Shown here: positions 34,193-43,341 of the stretch, in pieces | Layout of the letters: the number at the start of each line of letters is the position of its first letter | Numbering within the stretch: the first letter of the stretch is position 1 | Assembly: GCA_000716465.1 (NCBI GenBank) | Contig: JNWL01000002.1 | Span: forward strand, 372,001 to 436,000 | Source of the DNA: Streptomyces bikiniensis | GTDB lineage: Bacteria > Actinomycetota > Actinomycetes > Streptomycetales > Streptomycetaceae | Direction: 5' to 3' | DNA: 64,000 bases | The notes under the pieces: generated by a model | Database searches by the model: none | Told to the model about the DNA's origin: nothing | Seen by the model: only the letters and a program-made list of their open reading frames with translations | Made by a program: the position numbers and the translations under genes

Positions 34193-35362
34193 TTGTTCAA
34201 CGCTCCGCTCCACCCGTCTTCCCTCTCCGCTGTCCAGCACCCGCTCGCCGTCTACGGCTGGGACGAGGGCTGGGAGGCCGAGTTCGCCCCGTACGCCGCC
34301 CAGGGGCTCGTTCCTGGGCGGGTCGTCCGGGTCGATCGCGGTCAGTGTGATGTGGCCACCCCTGACGGTGTCGTTCGTGCCGATACCGCGTTCGTCGTTC
34401 TTCATGACCCGATGAAGGTCGTGTGCACGGGGGACTGGGTCGCCGTCGACCCCGAGGGCGGTGATCCGCGGTACGCGCGGACGATCCTGCCTCGGCGGAC
34501 CGCCTTCGTCCGGTCGACGTCGTCCAAGCGGTCCGAGGGCCAGGTGCTGGCCACTAACATCGATCACATCGTCATCTGTGTGTCGCTCGCGGTCGAACTC
34601 GACCTCGGGCGGATCGAACGGTTCCTCGCGCTCGCGATGTCCAGTTCGAGCGGTGAGGCACTGCTGCGTACGCCAGCGGACTCCTGGGAGTCCGGCGCCC
34701 AGCCGATCGTCGTCCTCACCAAGGCGGACCTCGTCCCCGACCCCGTCGGTCTCTCCTACCTCGTCGAGGACGTCGAGACCGTCGCCCCCGGCGTGCAGGT
34801 GCTGCCCCTCAGCTCGGTCACGGGCGAGGGGACCGACGTGCTCTCCGCCGTGCTGGCGGGCGGTACGACCGTACTGCTCGGAGTCTCCGGCGCCGGCAAG
34901 TCCACCCTCGCCAACGCCCTCGTCGGCGAGGACGTCATGGCCGTCCAGGCCGCCCGCGACGTCGACGGCAAGGGCCGGCACACCACCACGACCCGCAACC
35001 TCTTCGTCCTGCCGGGCGGGGGCGTCCTCATCGACACCCCCGGCCTGCGCGGCGTCGGACTCTGGGACGCCGAGGCCGGCGTCGGCCAGGTCTTCTCCGA
35101 GATCGAGGAACTGGCCCGGGACTGCCGCTTCCACGACTGCGCCCACGAGGCGGAGCCGGGCTGCGCCGTGGCGGCCGCCATCGAGGACGGCACCCTGCCC
35201 GTCCGCCGCCTGGAGAGCTTCCGCAAGCTCATGCGCGAGAACCAGCGCCTCGTCGCCAAGACCGACGCCCGTCTCCGCGGCGAGATCCGCAGGGACTGGA
35301 AGCGCGCGATGGCCGCCGGCCGTGCCGCCGTCGAGTTCAAGCGCAACGGGCGTCTGCGGTAG
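34193..35362 (+). CDS. rsgA: Ribosome small-subunit biogenesis GTPase
   Basis: RsgA/YjeQ-type circularly permuted GTPase (389 aa) acting in late 30S maturation. An N-terminal OB-fold domain (to about residue 110) is followed by G4 (VVLTKADLV, near 175), G1 (GVSGAGKST, near 230), the GKGRHTTTTRNL switch, G3 (DTPGLR, near 281), and the C-terminal zinc knuckle CRFHDCAHEAEPGC. The TTG start at 34193 has GAAGGG six bases upstream, and the same TTG and SD occur in the truncated copy at 16901. A 16-residue Ser-rich insertion (34637-34684) splits FLALA from WESG, which is contiguous in copy 1. Length is a little above normal because of it. Confidence 0.9.
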   Translation: MFNAPLHPSSLSAVQHPLAVYGWDEGWEAEFAPYAAQGLVPGRVVRVDRGQCDVATPDGVVRADTAFVVLHDPMKVVCTGDWVAVDPEGGDPRYARTILPRRTAFVRSTSSKRSEGQVLATNIDHIVICVSLAVELDLGRIERFLALAMSSSSGEALLRTPADSWESGAQPIVVLTKADLVPDPVGLSYLVEDVETVAPGVQVLPLSSVTGEGTDVLSAVLAGGTTVLLGVSGAGKSTLANALVGEDVMAVQAARDVDGKGRHTTTTRNLFVLPGGGVLIDTPGLRGVGLWDAEAGVGQVFSEIEELARDCRFHDCAHEAEPGCAVAAAIEDGTLPVRRLESFRKLMRENQRLVAKTDARLRGEIRRDWKRAMAAGRAAVEFKRNGRLR

Positions 35363-35467
35363 CCCGTACGCGGCAGCGGTCCGTATGGGCGGGGGCGTAC
35401 GGCTCCGGGGAACGTGGTGTCCGAAAACCGCGAGCCCCGGGCCGTCCGCCCCCGCACACTGGAGACC

Positions 35468-36865
35468 GTGAGGGACGACGACACCCGCTACGAGGCGGTC
35501 AGCAGCAGGGACGCGCGGTTCGACGGAGAGTTCTTCTTCGCCGTCCGGACCACCGGCATCTACTGCCGCCCCAGCTGCCCCGCCGTCACCCCCAAGCGGC
35601 GGAACGTCGCCTTCTTCCCGACCGCCGCCGCCGCCCAGGGCCACGGCTTCCGGGCCTGCCGCCGCTGCCGCCCGGACGCCGTGCCCGGCTCCGCCGAGTG
35701 GAACGTACGGGCCGACGTCGTCGGACGCGCCGTGCGCCTGATCGGCGACGGCGTCGTCGACCGCGAGGGCGTCCCCGGCCTCGCCGGACGCCTCGGCTAC
35801 AGCACCCGGCAGGTCCAGCGCCAGCTCACCGCCGAACTCGGCGCAGGACCCGTCGCCCTCGCCCGCGCCCAGCGGGCCCACACCGCCCGGCTGCTGCTCC
35901 AGACCACCGGACTCCCCGTCACCGAGATCGCCTTCGCGGCCGGCTTCGCCAGCGTCCGCCAGTTCAACGACACGATCCGCGCCGTCTACGCCCGCACCCC
36001 CACCGCCCTGCGCGCCGAGGCCGGGACCGGCGCGGGAGCCCGTACCGCCCTCGCCGCCGGGGTGCCGCTGCGGCTCGCCCACCGGGGGCCGTACGCCGCC
36101 GGCGAGGTCTTCGACCTGCTCGCCGCCGAGGCCGTGTCCCGCGTCGAGGAGGTCACGGGCGCCCCCGGCGCCCGCACCTACCGGCGCACCCTCCGCCTCC
36201 CGTACGGCACCGGGATCGTCTCCGTGGACGAGCGCTCCGCCGGGCGCTGGCTGGACGCCCGCATCCACCTCACCGAGCTGCGCGACCTGACCACCGCCGT
36301 GCACCGCCTCCGTCGCCTCTTCGACCTGGACGCCGACCCGTACGCCGTCGCGGAACGCCTCGGGGCCGCGCCCGGCCTCGCCGCCGAGGTGGCCGCCCGG
36401 CCCGGTGTGCGCTCCCCGGGCACGGCCGAGCCCGAGGAGTTCGCGCTGCGGACCCTCCTCGGCGCCGAGGAGTCCGCCCGGGCCGTCGAGGAGCACGGCA
36501 CCCCCCTGGCCACCGCCTGCGGCGCCCTCACCCACCTCTTCCCCGCGCCCCGGCACCTGACCGGCCACCCCGTCGCGGGGCCGCTGGCCCGCGCGCTCGC
36601 CGACGGAGCCGTACGCCTCGATCCCGGCGCCGACCGCGACGAGGCCGAGCGCGCGCTGCTCGCCGTCCCCGGAGTGACCCCCGGGGCCGCCGCCCTGATC
36701 CGGATGCGGGCCCTCGGGGACCCCGACGTGTTCCCGGGGGCCGGCCCCGATGCCGCCCTGGCGGAAGGGCCGGGCGGCCCGGAGGCCGAGGCGTGGCGGC
36801 CCTGGCGCTCGTACGCCGCCCGCTACCTCGGGGTTCCCGTCACCCCGGGCCCCCGCCCCGCGTGA
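35468..36865 (+). CDS. Ada/AlkA-type DNA repair fusion
   Basis: A 465-aa protein joining three units. An Ada N-terminal zinc domain has Cys33, 37, 64 and 67 (YCRPSCP; CRRCRPD); Cys33 would be the phosphotriester methyl acceptor. An AraC-type helix-turn-helix (about 85-175) follows, then an AlkA-like HhH-GPD glycosylase domain (about 180-465) with PGVTPGAAALIRMRALGDPDVF. It should remove alkylated bases and sense methylation damage. The GTG at 35468, with GGAG before it, gives the usual VRDDDTRYEAV start; an in-frame GTG at 35414 is possible. It lies 105 bp after rsgA on the same strand. Confidence 0.85.
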   Translation: MRDDDTRYEAVSSRDARFDGEFFFAVRTTGIYCRPSCPAVTPKRRNVAFFPTAAAAQGHGFRACRRCRPDAVPGSAEWNVRADVVGRAVRLIGDGVVDREGVPGLAGRLGYSTRQVQRQLTAELGAGPVALARAQRAHTARLLLQTTGLPVTEIAFAAGFASVRQFNDTIRAVYARTPTALRAEAGTGAGARTALAAGVPLRLAHRGPYAAGEVFDLLAAEAVSRVEEVTGAPGARTYRRTLRLPYGTGIVSVDERSAGRWLDARIHLTELRDLTTAVHRLRRLFDLDADPYAVAERLGAAPGLAAEVAARPGVRSPGTAEPEEFALRTLLGAEESARAVEEHGTPLATACGALTHLFPAPRHLTGHPVAGPLARALADGAVRLDPGADRDEAERALLAVPGVTPGAAALIRMRALGDPDVFPGAGPDAALAEGPGGPEAEAWRPWRSYAARYLGVPVTPGPRPA

Positions 36866-36868
36866 TCC

Positions 36869-37270
36869 TCAGGAGCCCGCTCCCCGGGGGTCCTCAAGGC
36901 CCCAGCTGTGGATCCGGTGCGGGCGGATCCGGACGACCTCCTCGCTGAAGTGCGGCCCCAGGCCGTGCGGACCCACCAGCAGCTCCGCCTCGCCGCGGAT
37001 CTCGACGCCCCGCACCCGCCAGGGGCGGACGCTCACCACGTCGTCCACGACCAGGGCCACCTTCGGGTTCTCCCGCAGGTTGCGCCACTTCTTCGTACGG
37101 CCCATCGCGAACCCGCCGATCAGGACGGTGCCGTCCTCCTGCGGGAAGAACCCCACCGGGTTGGCCTGCGGCTGCCCGGACGGGTCGACGGTCGCCATCC
37201 GGCCGAGCCGCCCCCGGTCCTCCGTGAGGTAGGTCCACTCCGTCTCGCTAAAACCCTCGAAATTCCTCAT
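36869..37270 (-). CDS. PPOX-class F420-dependent oxidoreductase
   Basis: A 133-aa split-beta-barrel flavin/F420-binding protein. Motifs LGRMATVDPSGQPQANPVGF, then KKWRNLRENPKVALVVDDV, then RGVEIRGEAELL are typical of the short PPOX/pyridoxamine-oxidase-like family that uses F420 in actinobacteria. Substrate unknown. It converges with the Ada/AlkA gene, the two stops being three bp apart. The ATG at 37270 is the natural start. Confidence 0.8.
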   Translation of the reverse strand: MRNFEGFSETEWTYLTEDRGRLGRMATVDPSGQPQANPVGFFPQEDGTVLIGGFAMGRTKKWRNLRENPKVALVVDDVVSVRPWRVRGVEIRGEAELLVGPHGLGPHFSEEVVRIRPHRIHSWGLEDPRGAGS

Positions 37271-37384
37271 GGGTCCAGGGTCGCGCCGATCCCGGCCCGG
37301 CGGATCGGCGGCGGGACCGACACCGCCTCCGCCTCCGGGACCAGGACCGCCGGCCTCGGGCCTCCGACCCCGGTCCCGCGGGCC

Positions 37385-37867
37385 TCAGCCCCAGAGCACC
37401 GCCCCCGCCCACGCCCCCACGATCAGCAGACAGGCGAACAGCTCCACGAGCACGCTCGTGCCGGCCGCCCGCATCACCGTCCGGGTCGCCGCCCTGGCCT
37501 GCCCGTGGCCGCCCAGGCGGAGCCGTTCCGCGAGGTAGATCCCGCCGATGAAACCCGGCACCGCGCCGACCACCGGCACCAGGACGAAGCCCAGGAGCGC
37601 GCCCACCCCGGCGTACGCCACCATCCGGCGCGTGATGCCGACCCCCCGGAACCGGCGCGCCGGCAGCTGCCAGACGATCACCTGGGTGAGGAGCAGCAGC
37701 CCGGTCGAGGAGGCGAGCAGGAGCCAGGCGAGGTCCGTCCGCTCGTGCAGCGACCACCAGAGCATCGCCGCCCACACCAGCCACGTTCCCGGCACGCCGG
37801 GCGCCAGGACCCCGAACAGGCCGAGCAGCATCACCGTCGCGACCATCAGGAGCTGCCACACACCCAC
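37385..37867 (-). CDS. DUF456-family membrane protein
   Basis: A 160-aa protein with about four to five hydrophobic segments beginning [19 protein letters not shown] and the family signature [15 protein letters not shown]. Later [32 protein letters not shown] is the glycine-rich repeat of DUF456. Function unknown. The GTG at 37867 matches the family N-terminus. The frame remains open upstream through repeat DNA that would encode Cys/Pro-rich sequence, which I regard as non-coding. Confidence 0.7.
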   Translation of the reverse strand: MGVWQLLMVATVMLLGLFGVLAPGVPGTWLVWAAMLWWSLHERTDLAWLLLASSTGLLLLTQVIVWQLPARRFRGVGITRRMVAYAGVGALLGFVLVPVVGAVPGFIGGIYLAERLRLGGHGQARAATRTVMRAAGTSVLVELFACLLIVGAWAGAVLWG

Positions 37868-37974
37868 GCTGCCCAGCCTGCACGACACCGCGGATTCCCG
37901 CAGGTCGCGACGGGCGGACGGGGGACGTGGGCGGCGGGCGGCGGGGGGCGGCGGCGCACGGGTTGTGCGGGGCA

Positions 37975-38090
37975 TACAAGGTGTACGGGGCGTACAGGGT
38001 GCACGAGGTGTACAGGGTGCACGAGGAGTACAGGGTGCATGAGGTGTACGGGGACCATGGGGCGTACGAGTTGTGCGTGGCATACGGGGC
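37975..38090. repeat. Degenerate 18-bp tandem repeats
   Basis: About six copies of an 18-bp unit, best seen as TACAGGGTGCACGAGGTG (37993-38010), TACAGGGTGCACGAGGAG (38011-38028) and TACAGGGTGCATGAGGTG (38029-38046). Each unit is itself two related 9-mers starting TAC. It lies between the DUF456 gene and the end of the LuxR-type regulator. Confidence 0.85.
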
Positions 38091-38116
38091 GGGCCCGCCC
38101 CGGCCACGGGCCCGCC

Positions 38117-39100
38117 TCACCTCCGCGCGACCCACCCCTTCTCGTACGCGTGCCACCCCAGCTGCAGCCGGGTCGAGACCCCCGACAGCTCCATCAGCCC
38201 CTTCACCCGCCGCTGCACCGTCCGCAGCCCCAGGTCCAGCTGCTTCGCCACGCTCGCGTCCGTCATCCCGGCCAGCAGCAGGGAGAGGATCTCCAGGTCC
38301 ACCGCGTCCGGGCCCGGCGCCTCGTCCTCGGTGATCTGCGCGCCCGCCCCCAGCCGCAGCGGCAGCGCGTCCCGCCACACCGACTCGAAGAGCCCCATCA
38401 GCGACTCCAGGAGCCCGCTCGCGTGCACCACGATCGCCGCCGGCTCCACGCCCCGCCCGGTCAGCGGCACCATCGCCAGGGACCGGTCGGCGACCACCAG
38501 CTTCGTGGGCACCCGGTCCGCGACCCGGATGAGCTCCTCGCGGCCGAGCGCCGCCGACAGCTCCATCAGCCCCGTCGGCAGGGACAGCACCTCGCGCTCG
38601 ATCACCACCCGGTAGCGCACCCCGCGCCCGGCCGCCTGCTCCTCCGCGTCGTTCTCCAGGCCGGAGACCGCGATCGGCTTGCCCGTCACCAGGGCGCAGA
38701 CCTCCTCCGTCGCGCCCAGCTGGAGCTGGAGGAAGCGGTGGGTCACCGCGCTCGCCCCGGTCACCACCTCCACCAGGTCGTGCACGGCCGCCTCCGCCGC
38801 CTCCGCCCGGTACTCCTCGGCGAGCAGCGCCGCCGCCAGCTCCGCCTGCTCCAGCTCGTGGCGCTGCTGGGTGAGCAGCGCGCCCAGCGCCACCCCGGGC
38901 GGGGCCGCGACCCACCGCCCGGTGCGGGCCGAGGACTGGGCGGCGAGCCCCTGCGACTCCAGGCGGCGCAGCGCCCGCTCGGTCTCCCGCTCGGGCAGGG
39001 CGAGCCGATGGGCGAGGTCCGTGACCTCGGCCGCGCCCAGTGCGACCAGAGCGCGGTACGCCGATTCCTGGCGCTCGTCGAGTCCTATCGCTCCCAGCAT
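38117..39100 (-). CDS. TrmB/LuxR-type transcriptional regulator
   Basis: A 327-aa regulator. The first 70 residues form a TrmB-like winged helix (LGAAEVTDLAHRLALPERETERALRRLESQGLA, quoted in part). A sensor-like middle follows, with a short coiled-coil around QQRHELEQAELAAALLAEEY. A LuxR-type helix-turn-helix lies at the C-terminus (ILSLLLAGMTDASVAKQLDLGLRTVQRRV). This pairing is frequent in Streptomyces, where relatives often sit beside secreted protease genes. The ATG at 39100 is preferred to a GTG at 39160. It is divergent from the S8 protease and may control it. Confidence 0.8.
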   Translation of the reverse strand: MLGAIGLDERQESAYRALVALGAAEVTDLAHRLALPERETERALRRLESQGLAAQSSARTGRWVAAPPGVALGALLTQQRHELEQAELAAALLAEEYRAEAAEAAVHDLVEVVTGASAVTHRFLQLQLGATEEVCALVTGKPIAVSGLENDAEEQAAGRGVRYRVVIEREVLSLPTGLMELSAALGREELIRVADRVPTKLVVADRSLAMVPLTGRGVEPAAIVVHASGLLESLMGLFESVWRDALPLRLGAGAQITEDEAPGPDAVDLEILSLLLAGMTDASVAKQLDLGLRTVQRRVKGLMELSGVSTRLQLGWHAYEKGWVARR

Positions 39101-39187
39101 GGATGCCCCACCCCTCGCCGCACCTCCGCCGGGCGTCCCGCGTCTTCCGGGGACGTTCACCGGAGGCTTTCGTTCCGTTGGTGACCT

Positions 39188-39217
39188 GGCGGGAAACGGC
39201 CACGGCGTATTCCCGCC
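39188..39217. promoter_or_regulatory. Inverted repeat between regulator and protease
   Basis: GGCGGGAA (39188-39195) and TTCCCGCC (39210-39217), perfect 8-bp arms, 14-bp spacer, centred in the 233-bp divergent promoter region. A candidate operator for the TrmB/LuxR-type regulator. Confidence 0.5.
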
Positions 39218-39333
39218 GGGCTCATCATCCCTGCACCGCCCTCACCTCTGCCAATGTGGCGCCACCGCAGCACCAACAGCCTCCGGGAACGGGCGACTTG
39301 CACCGCCGTGCCCGGAATCAGATGGGGAGAGCG

Positions 39334-42300
39334 ATGCGTCCGATTTCGCGTACGGTCCTGGGGGCGGCGACCGCCGCCGTCCTGGCCGCCACCGCGGTCG
39401 CGCCGTCCGTGGCGAACGAGCCACGGGACGGCACGGCCGGCAAGCGACCCCTGGTCGGCGGTGAGGCCTCGGCCCGCACCGGGGCACGGACCGCCACGGT
39501 GACCCTGGTCACCGGCGACCGCGTCCTGGTCACCCGCGACGCCGCGGGCAACCCGGCAGCCGCGGCCCTGCCCCGCGAGGACGGGACGGTCCCCTTCGTC
39601 CAGACCCGCCGCACCGGCCAGGACCTGTACGTCTACCCGGAGACCGCCACCGCCGCGCTCGCCGCCGGACGCGTCGACGAGGAGCTCTTCAACGTCACCG
39701 GCCTGATCCGCCAGGGCTACGACGACGCCGCCACCACAGCCCTCCCCCTCATCGCGGTCTACGGCTCCGACGTCGCCCGCTCCGTCCCCCTCGCCCCGCG
39801 CGGGGCCCGGCGCGGCCAGGTCCTCAAGGTCGTCGACGGGGTCGCCCTCCAGGCCGAGAAGAAGACCGCGGCCACCTTCTGGGCCGAGGTCGGCCTGTCC
39901 GGCGCCGACGCCCCGAAGGCCCGCACCGCCTCCGGCACGAAGACCGCCTCCGGCACGAAGACCGCCTCCGGCACGAAGACCGCCTCCGGCACGAAGACCA
40001 CCTCCGGCACGAAGACCACCTCCGGCACGAAGACCGCCTCCGGCATCGAGAAGCTCTGGCTCGACCGCAAGGTCGGGGCCACCCTGGAGCGCTCCACGAA
40101 GCAGGTCCACGCCCCCGAGGCCTGGGCCGCCGGCTACGACGGCAAGGGCACCAGGGTCGCCGTCCTCGACACCGGCGCCGACGCCGACCACCCCGACCTC
40201 AAGGGCCGCGTCGTCGCCTCGGAGAACTTCACCGACTCCGACACCGCCGGCGACCGCCAGGGCCACGGCACCCACACCCTCTCCACCGTCGGCGGCTCCG
40301 GCGCCGCGAGCGGCGGCAGGAAGAAGGGCGTCGCGCCCGGCGCGGAACTCCTCAACGGCAAGGTCCTCGACGACTCCGGCTCCGGCGCGATCTCCTGGAT
40401 CATCGCCGGCATGGAGTGGGCCGTCGCCCAGGGCGCCGACGTCGTCTCCATGAGCCTCGGCAGCCCCGTCCCCACCGACTGCACCGACCCGATGAGCACC
40501 GCCGCCGAGGAACTCGCCCGGAACGAGGGCACCCTCTTCGTCGTCGCCGCCGGAAACACGGGCCCCTCCCTCAACACGGTCTCCTCGCCCGGCTGCGCGC
40601 CCGGCGTCCTCACCGTCGGCGCCACCGACCGCGACGACTCCACCGCGTACTTCTCCAGCCGCGGCCCGACGCTCGTGAACCACACCCTCAAGCCGGAGAT
40701 CGCCGCGCCCGGCGTCGCCATCTCCGCCGCCGCCGCGGGCGGCCGGGGCGTGTACGCCTACCAGTCCATGTCCGGTACGTCGATGGCCACCCCGCACGTC
40801 GCGGGCGCCGCCGCCATCGTCAAGCAGCGCCACCCCGACTGGACCGCCCAGCAGATCAAGGCCGCGCTCGTCGCCTCGGCCGAGAGCGACGTCCCCGGCG
40901 ATGTCCGCGAGGTCGGCGGCGGCCGTCTCGACGTCAAGGCCGCGATCGACCAGAAGGTCCTCGGCGCCCCCGCCGTCCAGGGCGGCACCTTCCACTGGCC
41001 GCAGGACAGGACCGACCGCACCATCGTCTCCGTCCCGTACACCAACACCTCCGGCGCCCCCGTCACCCTGAACCTCTCCGTGGAGAAGGTCACCGGCAAC
41101 GACGGCTCCCGCGTACGGAGTTCGGTCGCCCGCCTCGGCAAGCGGACCGTCACCGTCCCCGCCGGCGCCACCGTGAAGGTCCCGCTGGAGCTCGACCCCG
41201 CCGCCCGCCTGGACCGCGCCCAGTACGGCGACGTCACCGGCCGCGTGATCGCCACCGGCAAGGGAGGCGTCCACGTCTCCACCCCGTTCTCCCTCCACGT
41301 CGAGCCGGAGACCGTCACCCTCCGCGTCAAGCTGATCGACCGCCTCGGCGAGCCCGCCTCCGGCGCCTCCTCCCTCGACGTCATCGGCACCGACGACGCC
41401 ACCGGCGAGCGCCGCTTCAACGAGGGCGCCACCGACCAGGTCTTCCGCCTGCGCCCCGGCAGCTACTTCCTCTCCTCCTACGTCACCACGCCCGACCCGG
41501 GCGAGGGCGCGACGCTGAACGACTCGCTCAGCTACCTCGGCCGCCCGCAGCTGGAGCTGAACAAGGACACCACCGTCGTCCTCGACGCACGCAAGGCCCA
41601 CAAGCTCTCCGTGCGGACCGACAAGGACACCGAACTCCGCGGCGCCACCCTCGCGTTCGCCCGCTCCTGGGACGACACCTGGACACACGCCAGCACCGCC
41701 GCCGGACCGCGCACCCTCCGCGCGTACTACGCCTCGGTCGAAGGCCGCGCCGACGACGGAGACTTCGAGTTCGGCAGCTACTGGCGGGCCGCCGCCCCGC
41801 AGATCACCTCGCTGCGCACCACCGACGGCCTGACCCTGCACCCGCTCACCGGCTCGATCGCCTCCGACAACCTCGACGGCACCGGCTCCGCCCGCCTCGT
41901 CGACGCCGGGACCGGCACCCCCGACGAGCTGAAGGCCGCCGACGTCAAGGGCCGCGTCGCCCTCGTCCGGCTCCCCGACGACAGCAACCAGGCGAGCACC
42001 CTCGCCCGCGACGCCAAGGCCGCCGGAGCCGTCGCCGTCGTCGCGCACCACACGGCCCCCGGCCGCTGGTACCCCGGCGGGGGCTTCATGGGCAACGGCC
42101 TCCCCGTCCTCTCCGTCCCCTCCACCGAGGCCGCCGCGCTCCTGAGAAAGCTGGCCGCCGGCCCGGTCACCCTCGCCTGGAAGGCCACCGCGAAGAGCCC
42201 GTACGTCTACAACCTGGCGTTTCCCGAGACCGGCACGATCCGCTCCGGCAAGGAGTACCGGGTCCGCGACCGCGACCTGGGCCGCACGGAGTCCGCGTAC

Positions 42301-43218
42301 GGCTCCGCCGGTACCGCCGCCGACTTCCTCGACAGCCCCGCCGCGTACCGCCCCGACGGCACCCGCGTCTTCTTCGGCTCCCTCGAATCGGTCCCCGTGC
42401 CCGGCACCCGCACCGAGTACTACTCGACCGGCGACACCGCCTGGGAGCAGCTGATCGGCAGCAACTTCCCCTTCGGCGAACTCATGGTCGGCACCCGTCA
42501 CGCCTACGAGCCGGGGGAGAGGCGCACCGAGCGCTGGTACGACGGCGTCCTCGCCCCCACCGCCCCGCGCGACGCCACCGGGAAGCCGGTCCTCGTCTCC
42601 GAGCGCCAGGGCAACCTCATCGGCTTCGCCGCCGCCATGTGGGGCGACGCCACCCACCACGCCGAGCCCGGCTCCTTCGGCGACATCGGCAACCTCCGCC
42701 TCCACCGGAACGGCGAACTCCTCGGCGAGACCGGCTGGCCGTTCGGCGTCTTCGAGGTACCGGCCGAAGCCGGGACGTACAGGCTCGAACAGAACACCAT
42801 GAAGATCGGCAGCAAGGTGTGGGCCCGCTCCACCTCCGTCAACTCGGTGTGGGAATTCACCTCCAAGCTTGACGAGAACGTCTATTCTCAGGGCATCCCG
42901 ATTCTCTTCCCCCGGTACGACCTTCCGGAGGACGGCCTCAAGACCCTCGCCGCGACAGACGGCCAGCACATCGGCCTCACCGCGACGGGACACGCGGGCT
43001 ACACCCCCGCGGCGCTCACCTCGGCCAGGCTCTCGTACTCCTACGACGGCGGTACGACCTGGACCGAAGCGCGGGTCTCCCAGCAGGGCGGCCGCTGGAC
43101 CGCGACCGTGAACCACGCGGGCGCGACCGGCGAGCAGGTCACCCTGAGGACCGAACTGACGGACGCCAGGGGCAACTCCGTCACCCAGACCGTGGTCCGC
43201 GCTTACGACGTGCGCTGA
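39334..43218 (+). CDS. Secreted S8 (subtilisin-like) serine protease
   Basis: A 1294-aa exported protease. The signal peptide is about residues 1-29 (MRPISRTVLGAATAAVLA; cleavage near SVA). A propeptide runs to about 250 and includes seven near-identical six-residue TASGTK repeats. The peptidase domain has Asp279 (VLDTGAD), His311 (GHGTH), the oxyanion AAGN and Ser483 (GTSMATPHVAG). Long beta-rich C-terminal regions include a PA-like insert (GRVALVRLPDDSNQAST). It probably degrades extracellular protein. The ATG at 39334 has GGGAGAG upstream; the open frame before it is not coding. It is divergent from the TrmB/LuxR regulator. Confidence 0.9.
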   Translation: MRPISRTVLGAATAAVLAATAVAPSVANEPRDGTAGKRPLVGGEASARTGARTATVTLVTGDRVLVTRDAAGNPAAAALPREDGTVPFVQTRRTGQDLYVYPETATAALAAGRVDEELFNVTGLIRQGYDDAATTALPLIAVYGSDVARSVPLAPRGARRGQVLKVVDGVALQAEKKTAATFWAEVGLSGADAPKARTASGTKTASGTKTASGTKTASGTKTTSGTKTTSGTKTASGIEKLWLDRKVGATLERSTKQVHAPEAWAAGYDGKGTRVAVLDTGADADHPDLKGRVVASENFTDSDTAGDRQGHGTHTLSTVGGSGAASGGRKKGVAPGAELLNGKVLDDSGSGAISWIIAGMEWAVAQGADVVSMSLGSPVPTDCTDPMSTAAEELARNEGTLFVVAAGNTGPSLNTVSSPGCAPGVLTVGATDRDDSTAYFSSRGPTLVNHTLKPEIAAPGVAISAAAAGGRGVYAYQSMSGTSMATPHVAGAAAIVKQRHPDWTAQQIKAALVASAESDVPGDVREVGGGRLDVKAAIDQKVLGAPAVQGGTFHWPQDRTDRTIVSVPYTNTSGAPVTLNLSVEKVTGNDGSRVRSSVARLGKRTVTVPAGATVKVPLELDPAARLDRAQYGDVTGRVIATGKGGVHVSTPFSLHVEPETVTLRVKLIDRLGEPASGASSLDVIGTDDATGERRFNEGATDQVFRLRPGSYFLSSYVTTPDPGEGATLNDSLSYLGRPQLELNKDTTVVLDARKAHKLSVRTDKDTELRGATLAFARSWDDTWTHASTAAGPRTLRAYYASVEGRADDGDFEFGSYWRAAAPQITSLRTTDGLTLHPLTGSIASDNLDGTGSARLVDAGTGTPDELKAADVKGRVALVRLPDDSNQASTLARDAKAAGAVAVVAHHTAPGRWYPGGGFMGNGLPVLSVPSTEAAALLRKLAAGPVTLAWKATAKSPYVYNLAFPETGTIRSGKEYRVRDRDLGRTESAYGSAGTAADFLDSPAAYRPDGTRVFFGSLESVPVPGTRTEYYSTGDTAWEQLIGSNFPFGELMVGTRHAYEPGERRTERWYDGVLAPTAPRDATGKPVLVSERQGNLIGFAAAMWGDATHHAEPGSFGDIGNLRLHRNGELLGETGWPFGVFEVPAEAGTYRLEQNTMKIGSKVWARSTSVNSVWEFTSKLDENVYSQGIPILFPRYDLPEDGLKTLAATDGQHIGLTATGHAGYTPAALTSARLSYSYDGGTTWTEARVSQQGGRWTATVNHAGATGEQVTLRTELTDARGNSVTQTVVRAYDVR
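39925..40050 (+). repeat. 18-bp in-frame repeats in protease propeptide
   Basis: Seven tandem 18-bp units of ACCGCCTCCGGCACGAAG encoding TASGTK, two of them with ACC for GCC, the last diverging to IEK. The near-identical nucleotide copies suggest recent slippage expansion. Confidence 0.9.
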
Positions 43219-43341
43219 CCACGCCGGTCCGCCGGGCGTCCTTCCCGTGGGGGGTGGGGTCGCCCGGTGGACCACCCATTCGTCGCAACGCTTTTTCCGA
43301 TGTGCCGTTTTCGGGCCCCTCGCGCGGTGGACAATAAGGGC

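Noticed and set aside
37868-38107. N-terminal extension of the DUF456 protein through Cys/Pro-rich repeats
   Set aside because: The extension is encoded by degenerate tandem repeat DNA, has no family match and lacks an SD; the GTG at 37867 fits the family start.
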